From an uncultured Algibacter sp. (GTDB lineage Bacteria; Bacteroidota; Bacteroidia; Flavobacteriales; Flavobacteriaceae): a DNA stretch of 64,000 bases. Positions 36,671 to 45,322 of this stretch are shown here, in pieces. Where the stretch lies: contig NZ_CANLZX010000001.1 of NCBI RefSeq assembly GCF_947495675.1, positions 248,001 to 312,000 of the forward strand, given 5' to 3'. A program made the translations under genes and the position numbers. Under the pieces are notes generated by a model, which was not told the DNA's origin, did not search any database, and was given only the letters and a program-made list of their open reading frames with translations. The first letter of the stretch is position 1. The number at the start of each line of letters is the position of its first letter.

Positions 36671-36755
36671 TTGGACGTTACCACAAGGGTCGGGCTATAC
36701 GTTACAAGTCCTCGCTCGTATCTCGCTGTGGGCTTTCCTCTACTATCCCTAACGC
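36671..36755 (+). repeat. Palindromic intergenic repeat, copy B (forward)
   Basis: 85 bp, head TTGGACGTTACCACAAGGGT, tail TATCCCTAACGC. It is the closest relative of copy A (the head differs at one base of GGGCGTT, and the core GGGTCGGGCTATACGTTACA is shared). An internal AAGTCC...GGGCTT pairing is conserved although the loop sequence differs. It starts 9 bp after the HupE/UreJ stop. Confidence 0.85.
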
Positions 36756-36845
36756 AAAAGTAACACTCAGAATAAACTTTCATAAAACTTTAACGAATTG
36801 GCGTTGTAATTAAAATACATACTAACTATATTCGTTATACAGACT

Positions 36846-36965
36846 GCGTTAAGGATTGTAGAGAAAATCCTTTTACTTTTTTGTAAAAGATTGAAACGAA
36901 AAGCCTGACCCGAATGGTTCTAAATTTTAAATTTTAGTTTGAATCTTAAAAATGAGGGTAACGCC
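36846..36965 (-). repeat. Palindromic intergenic repeat, copy C (reverse, with insertion)
   Basis: 120 bp on the - strand, head GGCGTTACC and tail CAATCCTTAACGC. Compared with the other copies it carries about 35 extra AT-rich bases between GTTACC and the CGGGTCAGGCTTTTCGTT core. It is 90 bp from copy B in the opposite orientation, forming a head-out pair. It lies just before the dCMP deaminase start and not after a stop codon. Confidence 0.75.
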
Positions 36966-36982
36966 ATAATAATTAAAAATTA

Positions 36983-37414
36983 ATGTCGAAAAATAAACAA
37001 CTTAAATACGATAAGGCTTATCTAAGAATTGCACAAGAATGGGGAAAATTATCTTATTGTAAACGTAGGCAAGTTGGTGCTATTATTGTAAAAGATAGAA
37101 TGATAATTTCCGATGGTTATAATGGCACGCCTTCAGGTTTTGAGAATTTTTGTGAAGATGATGAGGGTTATACTAAATGGTATGTGTTACATGCCGAGGC
37201 TAATGCTATTTTAAAAGTAGCAGCTTCTACCCAATCGGCAAAAGGGGCAACATTATATATAACTATGTCGCCTTGTAAAGAGTGTAGTAAGCTTATCCAT
37301 CAGGCTGGTGTGGTTAAAGTAGTTTATCATGAAGCTTACAAAGATAATTCTGGATTAAAGTTTCTAGAAAAAGCAGGTATAGAACTTGAACAAATTGAAG
37401 ATTTAAAAGTATAA
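36983..37414 (+). CDS. dCMP deaminase family protein (ComE-like)
   Basis: 143 residues. A single cytidine/deoxycytidylate deaminase domain with the zinc ligands in VLHAEANAILK (His and catalytic Glu) and TMSPCKECSKLIHQ (Cys-x2-Cys). The N-terminal RRQVGAIIVKDRMIISDGYNG region and FCEDDEGYT extra segment match dCMP deaminases rather than cytidine or tRNA deaminases. Its product, dUMP, is the precursor of dTMP. The stop overlaps the S41 protease start (TAATG at 37412-37416). Confidence 0.88.
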   Translation: MSKNKQLKYDKAYLRIAQEWGKLSYCKRRQVGAIIVKDRMIISDGYNGTPSGFENFCEDDEGYTKWYVLHAEANAILKVAASTQSAKGATLYITMSPCKECSKLIHQAGVVKVVYHEAYKDNSGLKFLEKAGIELEQIEDLKV

Positions 37415-39012
37415 TGACAAATCAAAAAAAATATTTACCACTAATTTTAGGTTTTGCTATAGCAGCAGGTATTTTTATTGGCGGAAAGTTAGATTTTGCA
37501 GACTCTTCAGATAGGCTGTTTTCTACAAACAGTAAAAAAGATAAACTCAACAGGCTTATAGATTATATTGAATATGATTATGTTGATGATATAGATACTG
37601 ATAGTATTGTTGATGTTACCGTAAATGGTATTTTAGAAAATCTAGATCCGCATTCGGTTTATATTCCTAAAGAAGATATGGCACGTGTTGCCGAAGAAAT
37701 GAAAGGCGATTTTGTGGGTATTGGAGTAAGTTTTTATACCTATAAAGATACTATTGCTGTTATTCGTGCTATTGAAAACGGGCCAAGTGCTAAAGCCGGA
37801 ATTAAAGGCGGTGATAGAATTATTACAGCAAATGGCGATTCGTTATTTGGTAAGCAACTTAAAGATGGCGAAATTATAAAGAAACTAAAAGGCGATATAA
37901 ACTCTAAAGTAAAACTTAAAGTTTACAGGCGAGGAGAACCAGAACTTTTAGAATTTACTGTAAAACGAGGTAATATTCCTATTAAAAGTGTTGATGCTGC
38001 TTATATGCTAACTGAAAAATTGGGCTATATAAAAGTTAATCGATTTGCAGAATCAACGTATAAAGAATTTAAAGTAGGTATAGAAAAACTAGAAGCTTTA
38101 GGCGCTAAAGAAATAGCCATTGATTTACGAAATAATCCCGGTGGTTTTTTAGGAATTGCAGAACAAATTGTAGATGAGTTTTTAGAAGACGATAAACTAA
38201 TTTTATTTACAAAAAATAAAAGAGGCGATATTGAAAAAAGTTTTGCCACTAGCAAAGGTGATTTTGAAAATGGTAAAGTATACGTATTAATAGACGAGAA
38301 TTCTGCCTCGGCAAGCGAGATTGTAGCAGGTGCCTTACAGGATAATGATAAAGGGACTATTGTCGGGCGGCGCTCTTATGGCAAAGGGCTCGTACAACGC
38401 GAAATGGATTTAGGCGATGGTAGTGCTGTGCGATTAACAGTATCTCGTTATTATACTCCAACAGGACGCTCTATTCAACGTCCTTATACTAATGGTAATA
38501 AAGATTATTATGATGAGTATTTTGATAGATTAGATAGTGGTGAACTTCTAGATCCTGAAAAAATAAAAGTAGACGATTCATTAAAGTTTACAACACCAGA
38601 AGGAAAAACAGTTTATGGCGGTGGTGGAATTATACCAGATGTTTTTGTGCCAATTGATAATAGCATGCAAAATGAAACTTTATCTTTTTTATTAAGACGT
38701 GGATTTTTTGGGAATTTTGTTTTTGAAGAATTAGAAAAAGACAGGCATCTATATGATAATACTTCACGACAAGATTTTATAGAAACCTATGAGGTTGGAG
38801 ACGATTTGGTATTTGCATTTCAAGATTACTTAAACCTTAGAACAGACTCTAAAGTTACTTTTGTAGCCTATCATGATGAGGTAAAACAATATATAAAAGC
38901 TACGCTTGCCGATCAGCTTTTTGGTGCTGGGGCTTTTGAAGAGGTTTACAATCAACGCGATATTATGATTGATGAGGTTATTAAGTTGAGTGATGGAGAC
39001 GAAATAGATTAA
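37414..39012 (+). CDS. S41 family C-terminal processing protease
   Basis: 532 residues. An N-terminal signal anchor (about 7-24) is followed by a helical region, a PDZ domain (about 90-175, IENGPSAKAGIKGGDRIITA) and the S41 protease domain. The catalytic Ser is in IDENSASASEIVAGALQDND and the Lys in GRRSYGKGLVQ. The Ser-Lys dyad indicates an active Tsp/CtpA-type periplasmic protease. The start overlaps the deaminase stop by one base. The 3' end overlaps the convergent FAD protein by 4 bp. Confidence 0.9.
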   Translation: MTNQKKYLPLILGFAIAAGIFIGGKLDFADSSDRLFSTNSKKDKLNRLIDYIEYDYVDDIDTDSIVDVTVNGILENLDPHSVYIPKEDMARVAEEMKGDFVGIGVSFYTYKDTIAVIRAIENGPSAKAGIKGGDRIITANGDSLFGKQLKDGEIIKKLKGDINSKVKLKVYRRGEPELLEFTVKRGNIPIKSVDAAYMLTEKLGYIKVNRFAESTYKEFKVGIEKLEALGAKEIAIDLRNNPGGFLGIAEQIVDEFLEDDKLILFTKNKRGDIEKSFATSKGDFENGKVYVLIDENSASASEIVAGALQDNDKGTIVGRRSYGKGLVQREMDLGDGSAVRLTVSRYYTPTGRSIQRPYTNGNKDYYDEYFDRLDSGELLDPEKIKVDDSLKFTTPEGKTVYGGGGIIPDVFVPIDNSMQNETLSFLLRRGFFGNFVFEELEKDRHLYDNTSRQDFIETYEVGDDLVFAFQDYLNLRTDSKVTFVAYHDEVKQYIKATLADQLFGAGAFEEVYNQRDIMIDEVIKLSDGDEID

Positions 39013-39617
39013 ACTTCAACCTTATCATGTACTTTAGTATGTTTCCCGCCATTCCAAAGCGTTAAAATATCAGTAGCTACATGCGCACCACTCCCAGAAG
39101 CAATAGCAAATTGACTTCGCCACCCCGCTAAAGTGCCCGCAACATATAAGTTTTCTTCAATCAAATGGTCTGTGTTTTTTAACCAAATTCTATCTTTTGC
39201 AATAGCTGCCCTTGGATGAGGTTCAATGTATTGGTTTAAACCTTCAATAGTCATTAAGTTGGTGTATCCAACAGCAATTACTACAATTTTGGTATCGTAA
39301 ATAGTTTTGTTTGTTTTAACCTTGAAGTAATTATCTTTTTTAGAAACCTCTAAAACCTTTTCATTGTCAATTTGATCAATATGTGGGTAAAGACTTGAAA
39401 GTTGTTCTTTCCCACTATTTAAAATTGAAGCACCAGTTGTACCTGGAGTTAAGCCTAAAACATTATTGAATAATGCTGTTTGTAAATGCGATGTTTTTTG
39501 ATGTATTACAATACCAATATTTTTATGTGTCGCATATGCTTTCGGTTTAGCAGAGCCTAAAACCAATGCGCAAGACATACCCGCGGCACCTCCACCAATT
39601 ATTAAAGCATCATACAT
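39009..39617 (-). CDS. Short FAD-dependent oxidoreductase (thioredoxin-reductase-like)
   Basis: 202 residues. It has FAD-binding ALIIGGGAAGMSCALVLGSA at the N-terminus, VVIAVGYTNLM, and a second dinucleotide-fold element NLYVAGTLAGWRSQFAIASG. It resembles thioredoxin reductase-like flavoproteins but is shorter (about 300 in those) and lacks a recognisable NAD(P)H-binding domain and a CxxC pair. It may use another electron donor, or be a non-reductase flavoprotein. The 67-residue membrane protein gene ends one base before its start, so they are cotranscribed. Confidence 0.75.
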   Translation of the reverse strand: MYDALIIGGGAAGMSCALVLGSAKPKAYATHKNIGIVIHQKTSHLQTALFNNVLGLTPGTTGASILNSGKEQLSSLYPHIDQIDNEKVLEVSKKDNYFKVKTNKTIYDTKIVVIAVGYTNLMTIEGLNQYIEPHPRAAIAKDRIWLKNTDHLIEENLYVAGTLAGWRSQFAIASGSGAHVATDILTLWNGGKHTKVHDKVEV

Positions 39618-39618
39618 A

Positions 39619-39822
39619 CTATTTACGTTCTTTTACTTTTTGTTCTATTCTTTTAGAGGTTCTTAATATAGCCATCATTACAATAACACATAGTGAGGCA
39701 AGAATAGTTATTATAGCAATAATGCTGTCGCCTTTAAAAGGTGCATCAAAATTAACTTGAGTGAAGTTAAAAATCATTAAACCTAAAGCAAGGATACTTA
39801 GTATTATGGTGAAAATTTTCAT
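39619..39822 (-). CDS. Small membrane protein
   Basis: 67 residues with two hydrophobic helices (about 2-22 and 33-54), a short acidic loop and a basic C-terminal tail (RTSKRIEQKVKERK). No family recognised. It sits one base upstream of the short FAD protein in the same orientation, so the pair may act together at the inner membrane. Confidence 0.65.
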   Translation of the reverse strand: MKIFTIILSILALGLMIFNFTQVNFDAPFKGDSIIAIITILASLCVIVMMAILRTSKRIEQKVKERK

Positions 39823-39905
39823 TTATTTTAAATTTTATTAAAGTTTTATCTTCCCTTTTATTGGTCTTAATTTAGTAATTATTTACCAAAAGGCTATTAT
39901 GGGTT

Positions 39906-40493
39906 TTAAACAATATCAAATAATGCTTTTATGTTATGAGCAAATAATTTTACAGCAATAGCTAATAAAACAACTCCAAAAACTTTTCTAATAATATTAA
40001 TTCCGTTTGCACCTAAAAAACGTTCAATTTTTGCAGATGTTTTAAGCACAATATAAATTATAATAACATTTAATAGTACAGCAACAATAATGTTTTCTAT
40101 ATAATATTCAGCTCTTAGTGATAGTAAAGTTGTTAAGCTACCAGGTCCTGCAATAAGTGGGAATGCTAAAGGAAAAACAGCAGTTGTCATAGAAGCGTTT
40201 TCGTCTTGTTTATAAAGTGTAATACCTAAAATCATTTCTAGGGCAATAAAAAATAAGATAAATGCACCGGCTACAGCAAATGAATTTACATCAATACCAA
40301 TAAGATTTAAAATACTTTTACCTAAAAACAGAAATACTATTAAAATAAATCCAGCAATTAACGATGCTTTTTCACTTTGTATATGTCCTGCTTTTTTTCT
40401 TAAATCAATAACTATGGGAATATTACCAATAATGTCTATCACAGCAAATAAAACCATAAAAACTGTAAATATTTCTTTAAAATTGAATTGCAT
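39906..40493 (-). CDS. MarC family membrane protein
   Basis: 195 residues with about six membrane helices. MVLFAVIDIIGNIPIVIDLR and FPLAFPLIAGPGSLTTLLSL are the MarC signatures. The family was once linked to multiple antibiotic resistance, but that role is not supported. Its actual function is unknown. The start is preceded by an AT-rich gap shared with the DUF3109 gene. Confidence 0.88.
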   Translation of the reverse strand: MQFNFKEIFTVFMVLFAVIDIIGNIPIVIDLRKKAGHIQSEKASLIAGFILIVFLFLGKSILNLIGIDVNSFAVAGAFILFFIALEMILGITLYKQDENASMTTAVFPLAFPLIAGPGSLTTLLSLRAEYYIENIIVAVLLNVIIIYIVLKTSAKIERFLGANGINIIRKVFGVVLLAIAVKLFAHNIKALFDIV

Positions 40494-40604
40494 TAATTTT
40501 TGTTTTAAATTTTAATATGTCAATTTCTAGACTCTTAATTAGAGTTTCTAAATTTTCGGCAAAAGTAGATTATTATTCTTAATTAAATAAACCCAAAGTT
40601 TAAC

Positions 40605-40612
40605 TATTTTTG
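40605..40612 (+). promoter_or_regulatory. -7 box of the DUF3109 gene
   Basis: TATTTTTG is an exact match to TAnnTTTG. Transcription starting about 6 bp downstream would begin after the GTG at 40612 and before the ATG at 40636, which supports the ATG as the true start. Confidence 0.5.
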
Positions 40613-40635
40613 TGACCTACAAGATAAAAAAATTT

Positions 40636-41199
40636 ATGTTTCAACTAGGTAAAACCATTGTTTCTGAGGGTATTATAAAAAAAGACTTTTTGTGTAACCT
40701 TTCGGCATGCAAAGGCGCTTGTTGTATAGATGGCGACGCTGGCGCACCTCTTGAAGCAGATGAGTCTGAAATATTAAAAAATATTTATCCTAAAGTAAAA
40801 CCATTTTTACGACAAGAAGGTATAGATGCAATTGAGTCTCAAGGAACATTTATTACAACAGAAGAAGGAGAGCTAGAAACTCCACTTATTAATGGAGCAG
40901 ATTGTGCTTATGTTATATTTGATGATAAAAATGTTGCTCTCTGTGCAATTGAAGAGGCTTATAATCAAGGCGAGATTTCTTGGAAAAAACCTGTTTCATG
41001 TCATTTATATCCAATACGTGTACAAGATTATACAGAGTTTTCTGCAGTAAATTATCATAAATGGCAAATTTGTGACGATGCTTGTACATTAGGCAAAGAA
41101 TTACAAGTGCCTATCTATAAATTTGTAAGAGAAGCTCTAGTAAGAAAATTTGGTAAAGATTGGTATGCCGAATTAGAAAAGGTTGCTAAAACTTTTTAA
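40636..41199 (+). CDS. DUF3109 family Cys-rich protein
   Basis: 187 residues from the ATG at 40636; a GTG at 40612 lies inside the promoter. The N-terminal CNLSACKGACCIDGDAGAPL and later Cys residues (ADCAYVIF, ALCAIEEAY, PVSCHLYP, QICDDACTLG) give at least eight cysteines, as in the DUF3109/YkgJ-like group. Zinc or iron-sulfur binding is likely, but the function is unknown. No signal peptide or membrane helix. The gene is monocistronic, with a possible terminator at 41317. Confidence 0.8.
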   Translation: MFQLGKTIVSEGIIKKDFLCNLSACKGACCIDGDAGAPLEADESEILKNIYPKVKPFLRQEGIDAIESQGTFITTEEGELETPLINGADCAYVIFDDKNVALCAIEEAYNQGEISWKKPVSCHLYPIRVQDYTEFSAVNYHKWQICDDACTLGKELQVPIYKFVREALVRKFGKDWYAELEKVAKTF

Positions 41200-41578
41200 C
41201 ACACAAAAAAAATAACAAAAAAACTTGTAAAAAGCTATGTAAATAAAGGGTTTGTACCCTATATAACTTGATTTTTTTTTGTAAACAATTCTAAATTCTA
41301 AATTATATAAAAACCTAAAAAACAGTTGATTAGCTGTTTTTTTCTGTAAACTTCTAAGTTGTTAGCTGTTTTTTTGTTTGTTAAAAACTTGTTGAAAAGG
41401 TTTCTGTGCTTCACTTAAAATGTATCAATCATTTTGCAATCTTTGTTATCCTGAAAACAAAGTAAGTTTTTATCCAATTTATTCAGAAAAAGCAAGAAGC
41501 TAACATTTTGCTGCTGAAAAAATTAAGAAAACTATTAATGTTCTATTGACTATTTAATCCTTTAAATTAAAATTTTTT
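41200..41578. promoter_or_regulatory. Long leader region of nrdB-nrdA
   Basis: 379 bp without a gene. It contains a hairpin (AAAAAACAG 41317-41325 / CTGTTTTTT 41334-41342, loop of 8) that may terminate the DUF3109 transcript. A 14-bp direct repeat, TTAGCTGTTTTTTT, is present at 41330 and 41362. Toward nrdB there is AT-rich sequence. No convincing pair of NrdR boxes was seen. Confidence 0.4.
41317..41342 (+). terminator. Possible terminator after DUF3109
   Basis: AAAAAACAG/CTGTTTTTT gives a 9-bp AT-rich stem, an 8-nt loop and a T-run. It is 118 bp after the DUF3109 stop. The stem is weak. Confidence 0.4.
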
Positions 41579-42853
41579 ATGGAGATTACTCAAATTATTA
41601 AGAGAGATTATGAAACAAGCCCGTTTGTTTTAAATAAAATTTCTAATGCCATAGAGAAAGCAATGCTTTCTGTTGGAAATGGTACTAAAGAAGATGCAAA
41701 TACAATCTCTGTAAATGTTTTAAAAGAATTATTAGAAAGAAAAGCAAAAGACTATAACTATTTACCTACCGTTGAAGAAGTTCAAGATTTAGTAGAAGAA
41801 AAATTAATGTTAAGCTCTTTTCCTCGAGTTGCTAAAGCGTATATTTTATACAGAGACGAACAAGCTAGAAGTAGAAAAACAAATATTTTTGAAAAACGTA
41901 TTAATTTAAAACCATATGAATATCCAGCACTTTATGAATATGTTGATGCTATAAGACACTCTTATTGGATTCATTCAGAATTTAATTTTACAAGTGATAT
42001 TCAGGATTTTAAAACAAGACTAACGGTTGTAGAGCAAAACGCTATTAAAAATACCATGCTTGCAATTTCTCAAATTGAAGTTGCAGTTAAATCATTTTGG
42101 GGAGAGATTTATAACAAAATGCCAAAACCAGAAATAGGATCGGTAGGAGCTACGTTTGCAGAAAGTGAAGTACGTCACCACGATGCTTATTCGCATTTAT
42201 TAGAAATTTTAGGTCTTAATAATGAATTTAAGAATTTAAAGAAAAAGCCAGTAATAATGAGAAGAGTTCATTATTTAGAAACGGCTTTAAAGAATGCAAA
42301 AAGCGAGGATAATAAAGAGTATGCTGAATCTATTTTATTGTTTTCTCTTTTTATAGAGCATGTGTCTTTATTCTCCCAGTTTTTAATAATCATGGCTTTT
42401 AATAAGCATAAAAACATGCTTAAAGGTGTTTCTAATGTTGTGGAAGCAACTTCAAAAGAAGAGCAAATTCATGGTGATTTTGGAATTGATATTATTAGAA
42501 TAATAAAAGCTGAAAACCCAACTTGGTTTGGTGAAGAGCATAGTGCCATAGTAAGAGAATTATGTGAAGAAGCGTTTATTTCTGAAAGTAAACTTGTTGA
42601 TTGGATTTTTGAAGCTGGCGAATTAGAATTTTTACCAAAGAATGTTATTAATGAGTTTATAAAAAACAGATTTAATAATTCATTAGAAAGTATTGGCATT
42701 GAAAAAGTATTCGATGTAAACGAAGCATTATTAGAGCAAACCGAATGGTTTGACGACGAAATAATAGGAACAAAACATGGAGATTTCTTCGTGAAGCGTT
42801 CTGTAAATTACAGTAAAAGAACAAAAAGTATAACTAGCGACGACCTATTTTAA
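41579..42853 (+). CDS. nrdB: Ribonucleotide reductase small (beta) subunit with N-terminal ATP-cone
   Basis: 424 residues. Residues about 1-100 are an ATP-cone (PFVLNKISNAIEKAMLSVGN, then LPTVEEVQDLVEEKLM, YILYRDEQARSR), which in most class I enzymes sits on NrdA instead. The remaining part is the ferritin-like radical subunit. Metal-ligand motifs are ESEVRHHDAYSHLLE (Glu-x2-His and the position of the radical Tyr), SLFIEHVSLF and SKEEQIHGDFG. It supplies the radical for dNTP synthesis. The ATP-cone on NrdB means that dATP/ATP control is exerted via this subunit. It is followed by nrdA after 3 bp. Confidence 0.93.
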   Translation: MEITQIIKRDYETSPFVLNKISNAIEKAMLSVGNGTKEDANTISVNVLKELLERKAKDYNYLPTVEEVQDLVEEKLMLSSFPRVAKAYILYRDEQARSRKTNIFEKRINLKPYEYPALYEYVDAIRHSYWIHSEFNFTSDIQDFKTRLTVVEQNAIKNTMLAISQIEVAVKSFWGEIYNKMPKPEIGSVGATFAESEVRHHDAYSHLLEILGLNNEFKNLKKKPVIMRRVHYLETALKNAKSEDNKEYAESILLFSLFIEHVSLFSQFLIIMAFNKHKNMLKGVSNVVEATSKEEQIHGDFGIDIIRIIKAENPTWFGEEHSAIVRELCEEAFISESKLVDWIFEAGELEFLPKNVINEFIKNRFNNSLESIGIEKVFDVNEALLEQTEWFDDEIIGTKHGDFFVKRSVNYSKRTKSITSDDLF

Positions 42854-42856
42854 ACC

Positions 42857-44659
42857 ATGAGCGAAAACACAAATTTAAAAACTGATCAAAAAGTAAATTT
42901 AGAAACAACACAAACTTCTAACCACAACGAATTATTAAAAGCTAGAAAAGAGGCTATTAAAGAAGCAAAGACAACTGCACAACCAGAAATTAAATGGTTA
43001 ACAGAACACAGTCGCCAGTTTTTGTCTTCTGGGTATCTTACAGAAGGTACTAATCCTGAGCAAAGAATTAGAGAAATTGCAGAAAATGCAGAGTCTATTT
43101 TAAAAATTGATGGATTTGCAGATAAGTTTTATGGATATATGGCAGAAGGCTATTATTCTTTAGCATCTCCAGTATGGTCTAATTTTGGTAAAAAACGTGG
43201 CTTGCCAATTAGTTGTTTTGGTTCGCATATTTCTGATGATATGGGAGATATCCTTTATACACAATCAGAAGTAGGTATGATGTCTAAATTAGGAGGTGGT
43301 ACTTCTGGTTACTTTGGTAAATTAAGACACAGAGGTGCTCCTGTAAAAAATAACGGAGAATCTTCTGGAGCTGTACATATTATGCAGCTTTTTGAAAAAA
43401 TGGTTGATGTTGTAAGTCAAGGTTCTGTAAGAAGAGGTCGTTTTTCTCCATATTTACCAATAGAGCATAAAGATATTCATGAATTTTTAGAAATAGGTAC
43501 CGAAGGAAATCCAATACAAGAATTAACACACGGTGTTACCGTTGGTAATCAATGGATGGAAGAAATGATTGCTGGTGATACCGATAAAAGAGCAATTTGG
43601 GCAAAAGTTTTACAACGTAGAGGAGAAATAGGCTATCCATATATATTCTTTAGAGACAACGCTAATAATAATGCGCCAGATGTATATAAAGATAAGAATC
43701 ATGAAATTTACGCAAGTAATTTATGTTCTGAAATCATGTTACCTACAAACGAAAAATGGTCTTTTGTATGCGTTCTTTCTTCAATAAACTTATTACATTA
43801 TGATAAATGGAAAGATACCGATGCAGTTGAAACCATGGTGTATTTTTTAGATGCTGTTCTAGAAGAGTTTATTACTAAACTTGAGGTGTACAGAGATTCT
43901 ATGGATCGTGACGATAAACAAACATTCTTGTTTATGGAAAAGGCCTATAATTTTGCCAAAGAAAATAGAGCATTAGGAATGGGAGCTTTAGGATGGCACT
44001 CATTATTACAATCTAAAATGCTAAGTTTTGATAGTCAAGAAGCCTTTAATTTAAATAGTAAAATATTTAAAACTATTGAAGAAAAATCACAAAAAGCATC
44101 AAAAGAATTAGCCGTTTTGTTTGGAGAGCCAGAAGTATTAAAAGGCTATGGAAGACGTAACACAACATTAAATGCAGTAGCACCAACAACATCTTCGGCT
44201 TTTATTTTAGGACAAGTATCTCAAGGTATCGAGCCAATTTGGTCTAATAGTTATGTGAAGGATATTGCGAAAATAAAAACAACGATTAAAAATCCATATT
44301 TATTAGAGCTTCTAGAAGAAAAAGGATTAAATACACCAGAAATTTGGAGAAGTATTCGTGATTATGACGGATCTGTTCAACATTTAGAAGGTCTTACAGA
44401 TCATGAAAAAGATGTGTTTAAAACCTATTCTGAAATCGACCAAATGACCATTATTTATCAAGCGGCAAACAGACAAAACCATATAGATCAAGCACAATCT
44501 TTAAACATAATGGTGCATCCAGATATGCCAGTTAAAGATATTAATAAGATTTATGTTACTGCATGGAAATTAGGTGTTAAATCGTTGTATTACCAACACA
44601 GTATGAATGCAGCTCAGAAATTTAAGCAAAAAAAGGAATGTACTAGTTGTGAAGGGTAA
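42857..44659 (+). CDS. nrdA: Ribonucleotide reductase large (alpha) subunit, no ATP-cone
   Basis: 600 residues, shorter than the approximately 760 of E. coli NrdA because no N-terminal ATP-cone is present. Active-site elements are LPISCFGSHISDDMG (redox Cys), SNLCSEIMLP (Asn, thiyl-radical Cys and Glu), FVCVLSSINLL (second redox Cys), APTTSSAFILGQVSQGIEP and the radical-transfer Tyr pair in GVKSLYYQHSMNA. The C-terminus ends ECTSCEG, the swinging Cys pair re-reduced by thioredoxin or glutaredoxin. It forms the holoenzyme with the NrdB 3 bp upstream. Confidence 0.95.
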   Translation: MSENTNLKTDQKVNLETTQTSNHNELLKARKEAIKEAKTTAQPEIKWLTEHSRQFLSSGYLTEGTNPEQRIREIAENAESILKIDGFADKFYGYMAEGYYSLASPVWSNFGKKRGLPISCFGSHISDDMGDILYTQSEVGMMSKLGGGTSGYFGKLRHRGAPVKNNGESSGAVHIMQLFEKMVDVVSQGSVRRGRFSPYLPIEHKDIHEFLEIGTEGNPIQELTHGVTVGNQWMEEMIAGDTDKRAIWAKVLQRRGEIGYPYIFFRDNANNNAPDVYKDKNHEIYASNLCSEIMLPTNEKWSFVCVLSSINLLHYDKWKDTDAVETMVYFLDAVLEEFITKLEVYRDSMDRDDKQTFLFMEKAYNFAKENRALGMGALGWHSLLQSKMLSFDSQEAFNLNSKIFKTIEEKSQKASKELAVLFGEPEVLKGYGRRNTTLNAVAPTTSSAFILGQVSQGIEPIWSNSYVKDIAKIKTTIKNPYLLELLEEKGLNTPEIWRSIRDYDGSVQHLEGLTDHEKDVFKTYSEIDQMTIIYQAANRQNHIDQAQSLNIMVHPDMPVKDINKIYVTAWKLGVKSLYYQHSMNAAQKFKQKKECTSCEG

Positions 44660-44699
44660 TAGAATTTAATGTGCTAATCATAACATATTTATTGGGTGT

Positions 44700-44719
44700 G
44701 TTCCCTCGAAAGAGGGAAC
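44700..44719 (+). other. GAAA-tetraloop hairpin in the nrdA 3' region
   Basis: GTTCCCTC-GAAA-GAGGGAAC is a perfect 8-bp stem closed by a GNRA-type tetraloop. It lies between the nrdA stop and a separate terminator hairpin at 44731. Without a T-run it is not itself a terminator. Confidence 0.6.
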
Positions 44720-44730
44720 CCCAAATTTTT

Positions 44731-44760
44731 AAAAAGCACCTCAATAGAGGTGCTTTTTTT
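44731..44760 (+). terminator. Terminator of nrdB-nrdA
   Basis: AAAAAGCACCTC-AATA-GAGGTGCTTTTTTT gives a 12-bp stem with a T-run. It follows the GAAA hairpin by 11 bp. Confidence 0.85.
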
Positions 44761-44800
44761 GTATTAAAAATTCTATATTTAAAGTTTAAATCTAGAATTA

Positions 44801-45310
44801 ATGACAGATAATAATTTTTATATTACTGAAGATCTATTAGCAAGTAAGAATATGCGTTTTGTAAATCATTTAATTGATTTAATACCTCAATATGCGGTAA
44901 TGTATGCAATTTCATATTCGTTTCTTTATTTAGGAGAATTTACGGGTGATTATTCACTAAATAATTATTGGGCAGAGATGTCTAAAATCGAAGATTTGTT
45001 TTACTCATATACTTTAATGTTTATATATTTCTTTATGATGGAAAGTTTAACAAATAGGACTTTAGGGAAGTATGTTACAAAGACTATGGTAGTTATGGCA
45101 AATGGTGAAAAGCCAACCAACCAAGATATAGCTAAAAGAAGCCTTTGTAGAATGATTCCATTTGATGCATTATCTTTTTTAGGGACTTTAGGCAAGGGTT
45201 GGCACGATTCAATATCTAATACACAAGTTGTTGATGTAGCTAAATTTGAAGCAAGAAAACAATCGCAAAACGAATTAGAACAAATAGGAGTAAATCAAGA
45301 AGTGATATAG
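44801..45310 (+). CDS. RDD family membrane protein
   Basis: 169 residues. RFVNHLIDLIPQYAVMYAIS opens the RDD fold (Arg then Asp), and LTNRTLGKYVTKTMVVMANG and SLCRMIPFDALSFL close it. It has about three membrane helices. Some RDD proteins transport compatible solutes or ions, but most have no known role. It starts 40 bp after the nrdA terminator and is convergent with the OmpA gene. Confidence 0.75.
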   Translation: MTDNNFYITEDLLASKNMRFVNHLIDLIPQYAVMYAISYSFLYLGEFTGDYSLNNYWAEMSKIEDLFYSYTLMFIYFFMMESLTNRTLGKYVTKTMVVMANGEKPTNQDIAKRSLCRMIPFDALSFLGTLGKGWHDSISNTQVVDVAKFEARKQSQNELEQIGVNQEVI

Positions 45311-45322
45311 TATATTTTAGCT

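Noticed and set aside
41200..41578. NrdR or DnaA boxes before nrdB
   Set aside because: Some TTATCC and CTATATAA-like fragments occur, but none match the consensus well or are correctly paired.
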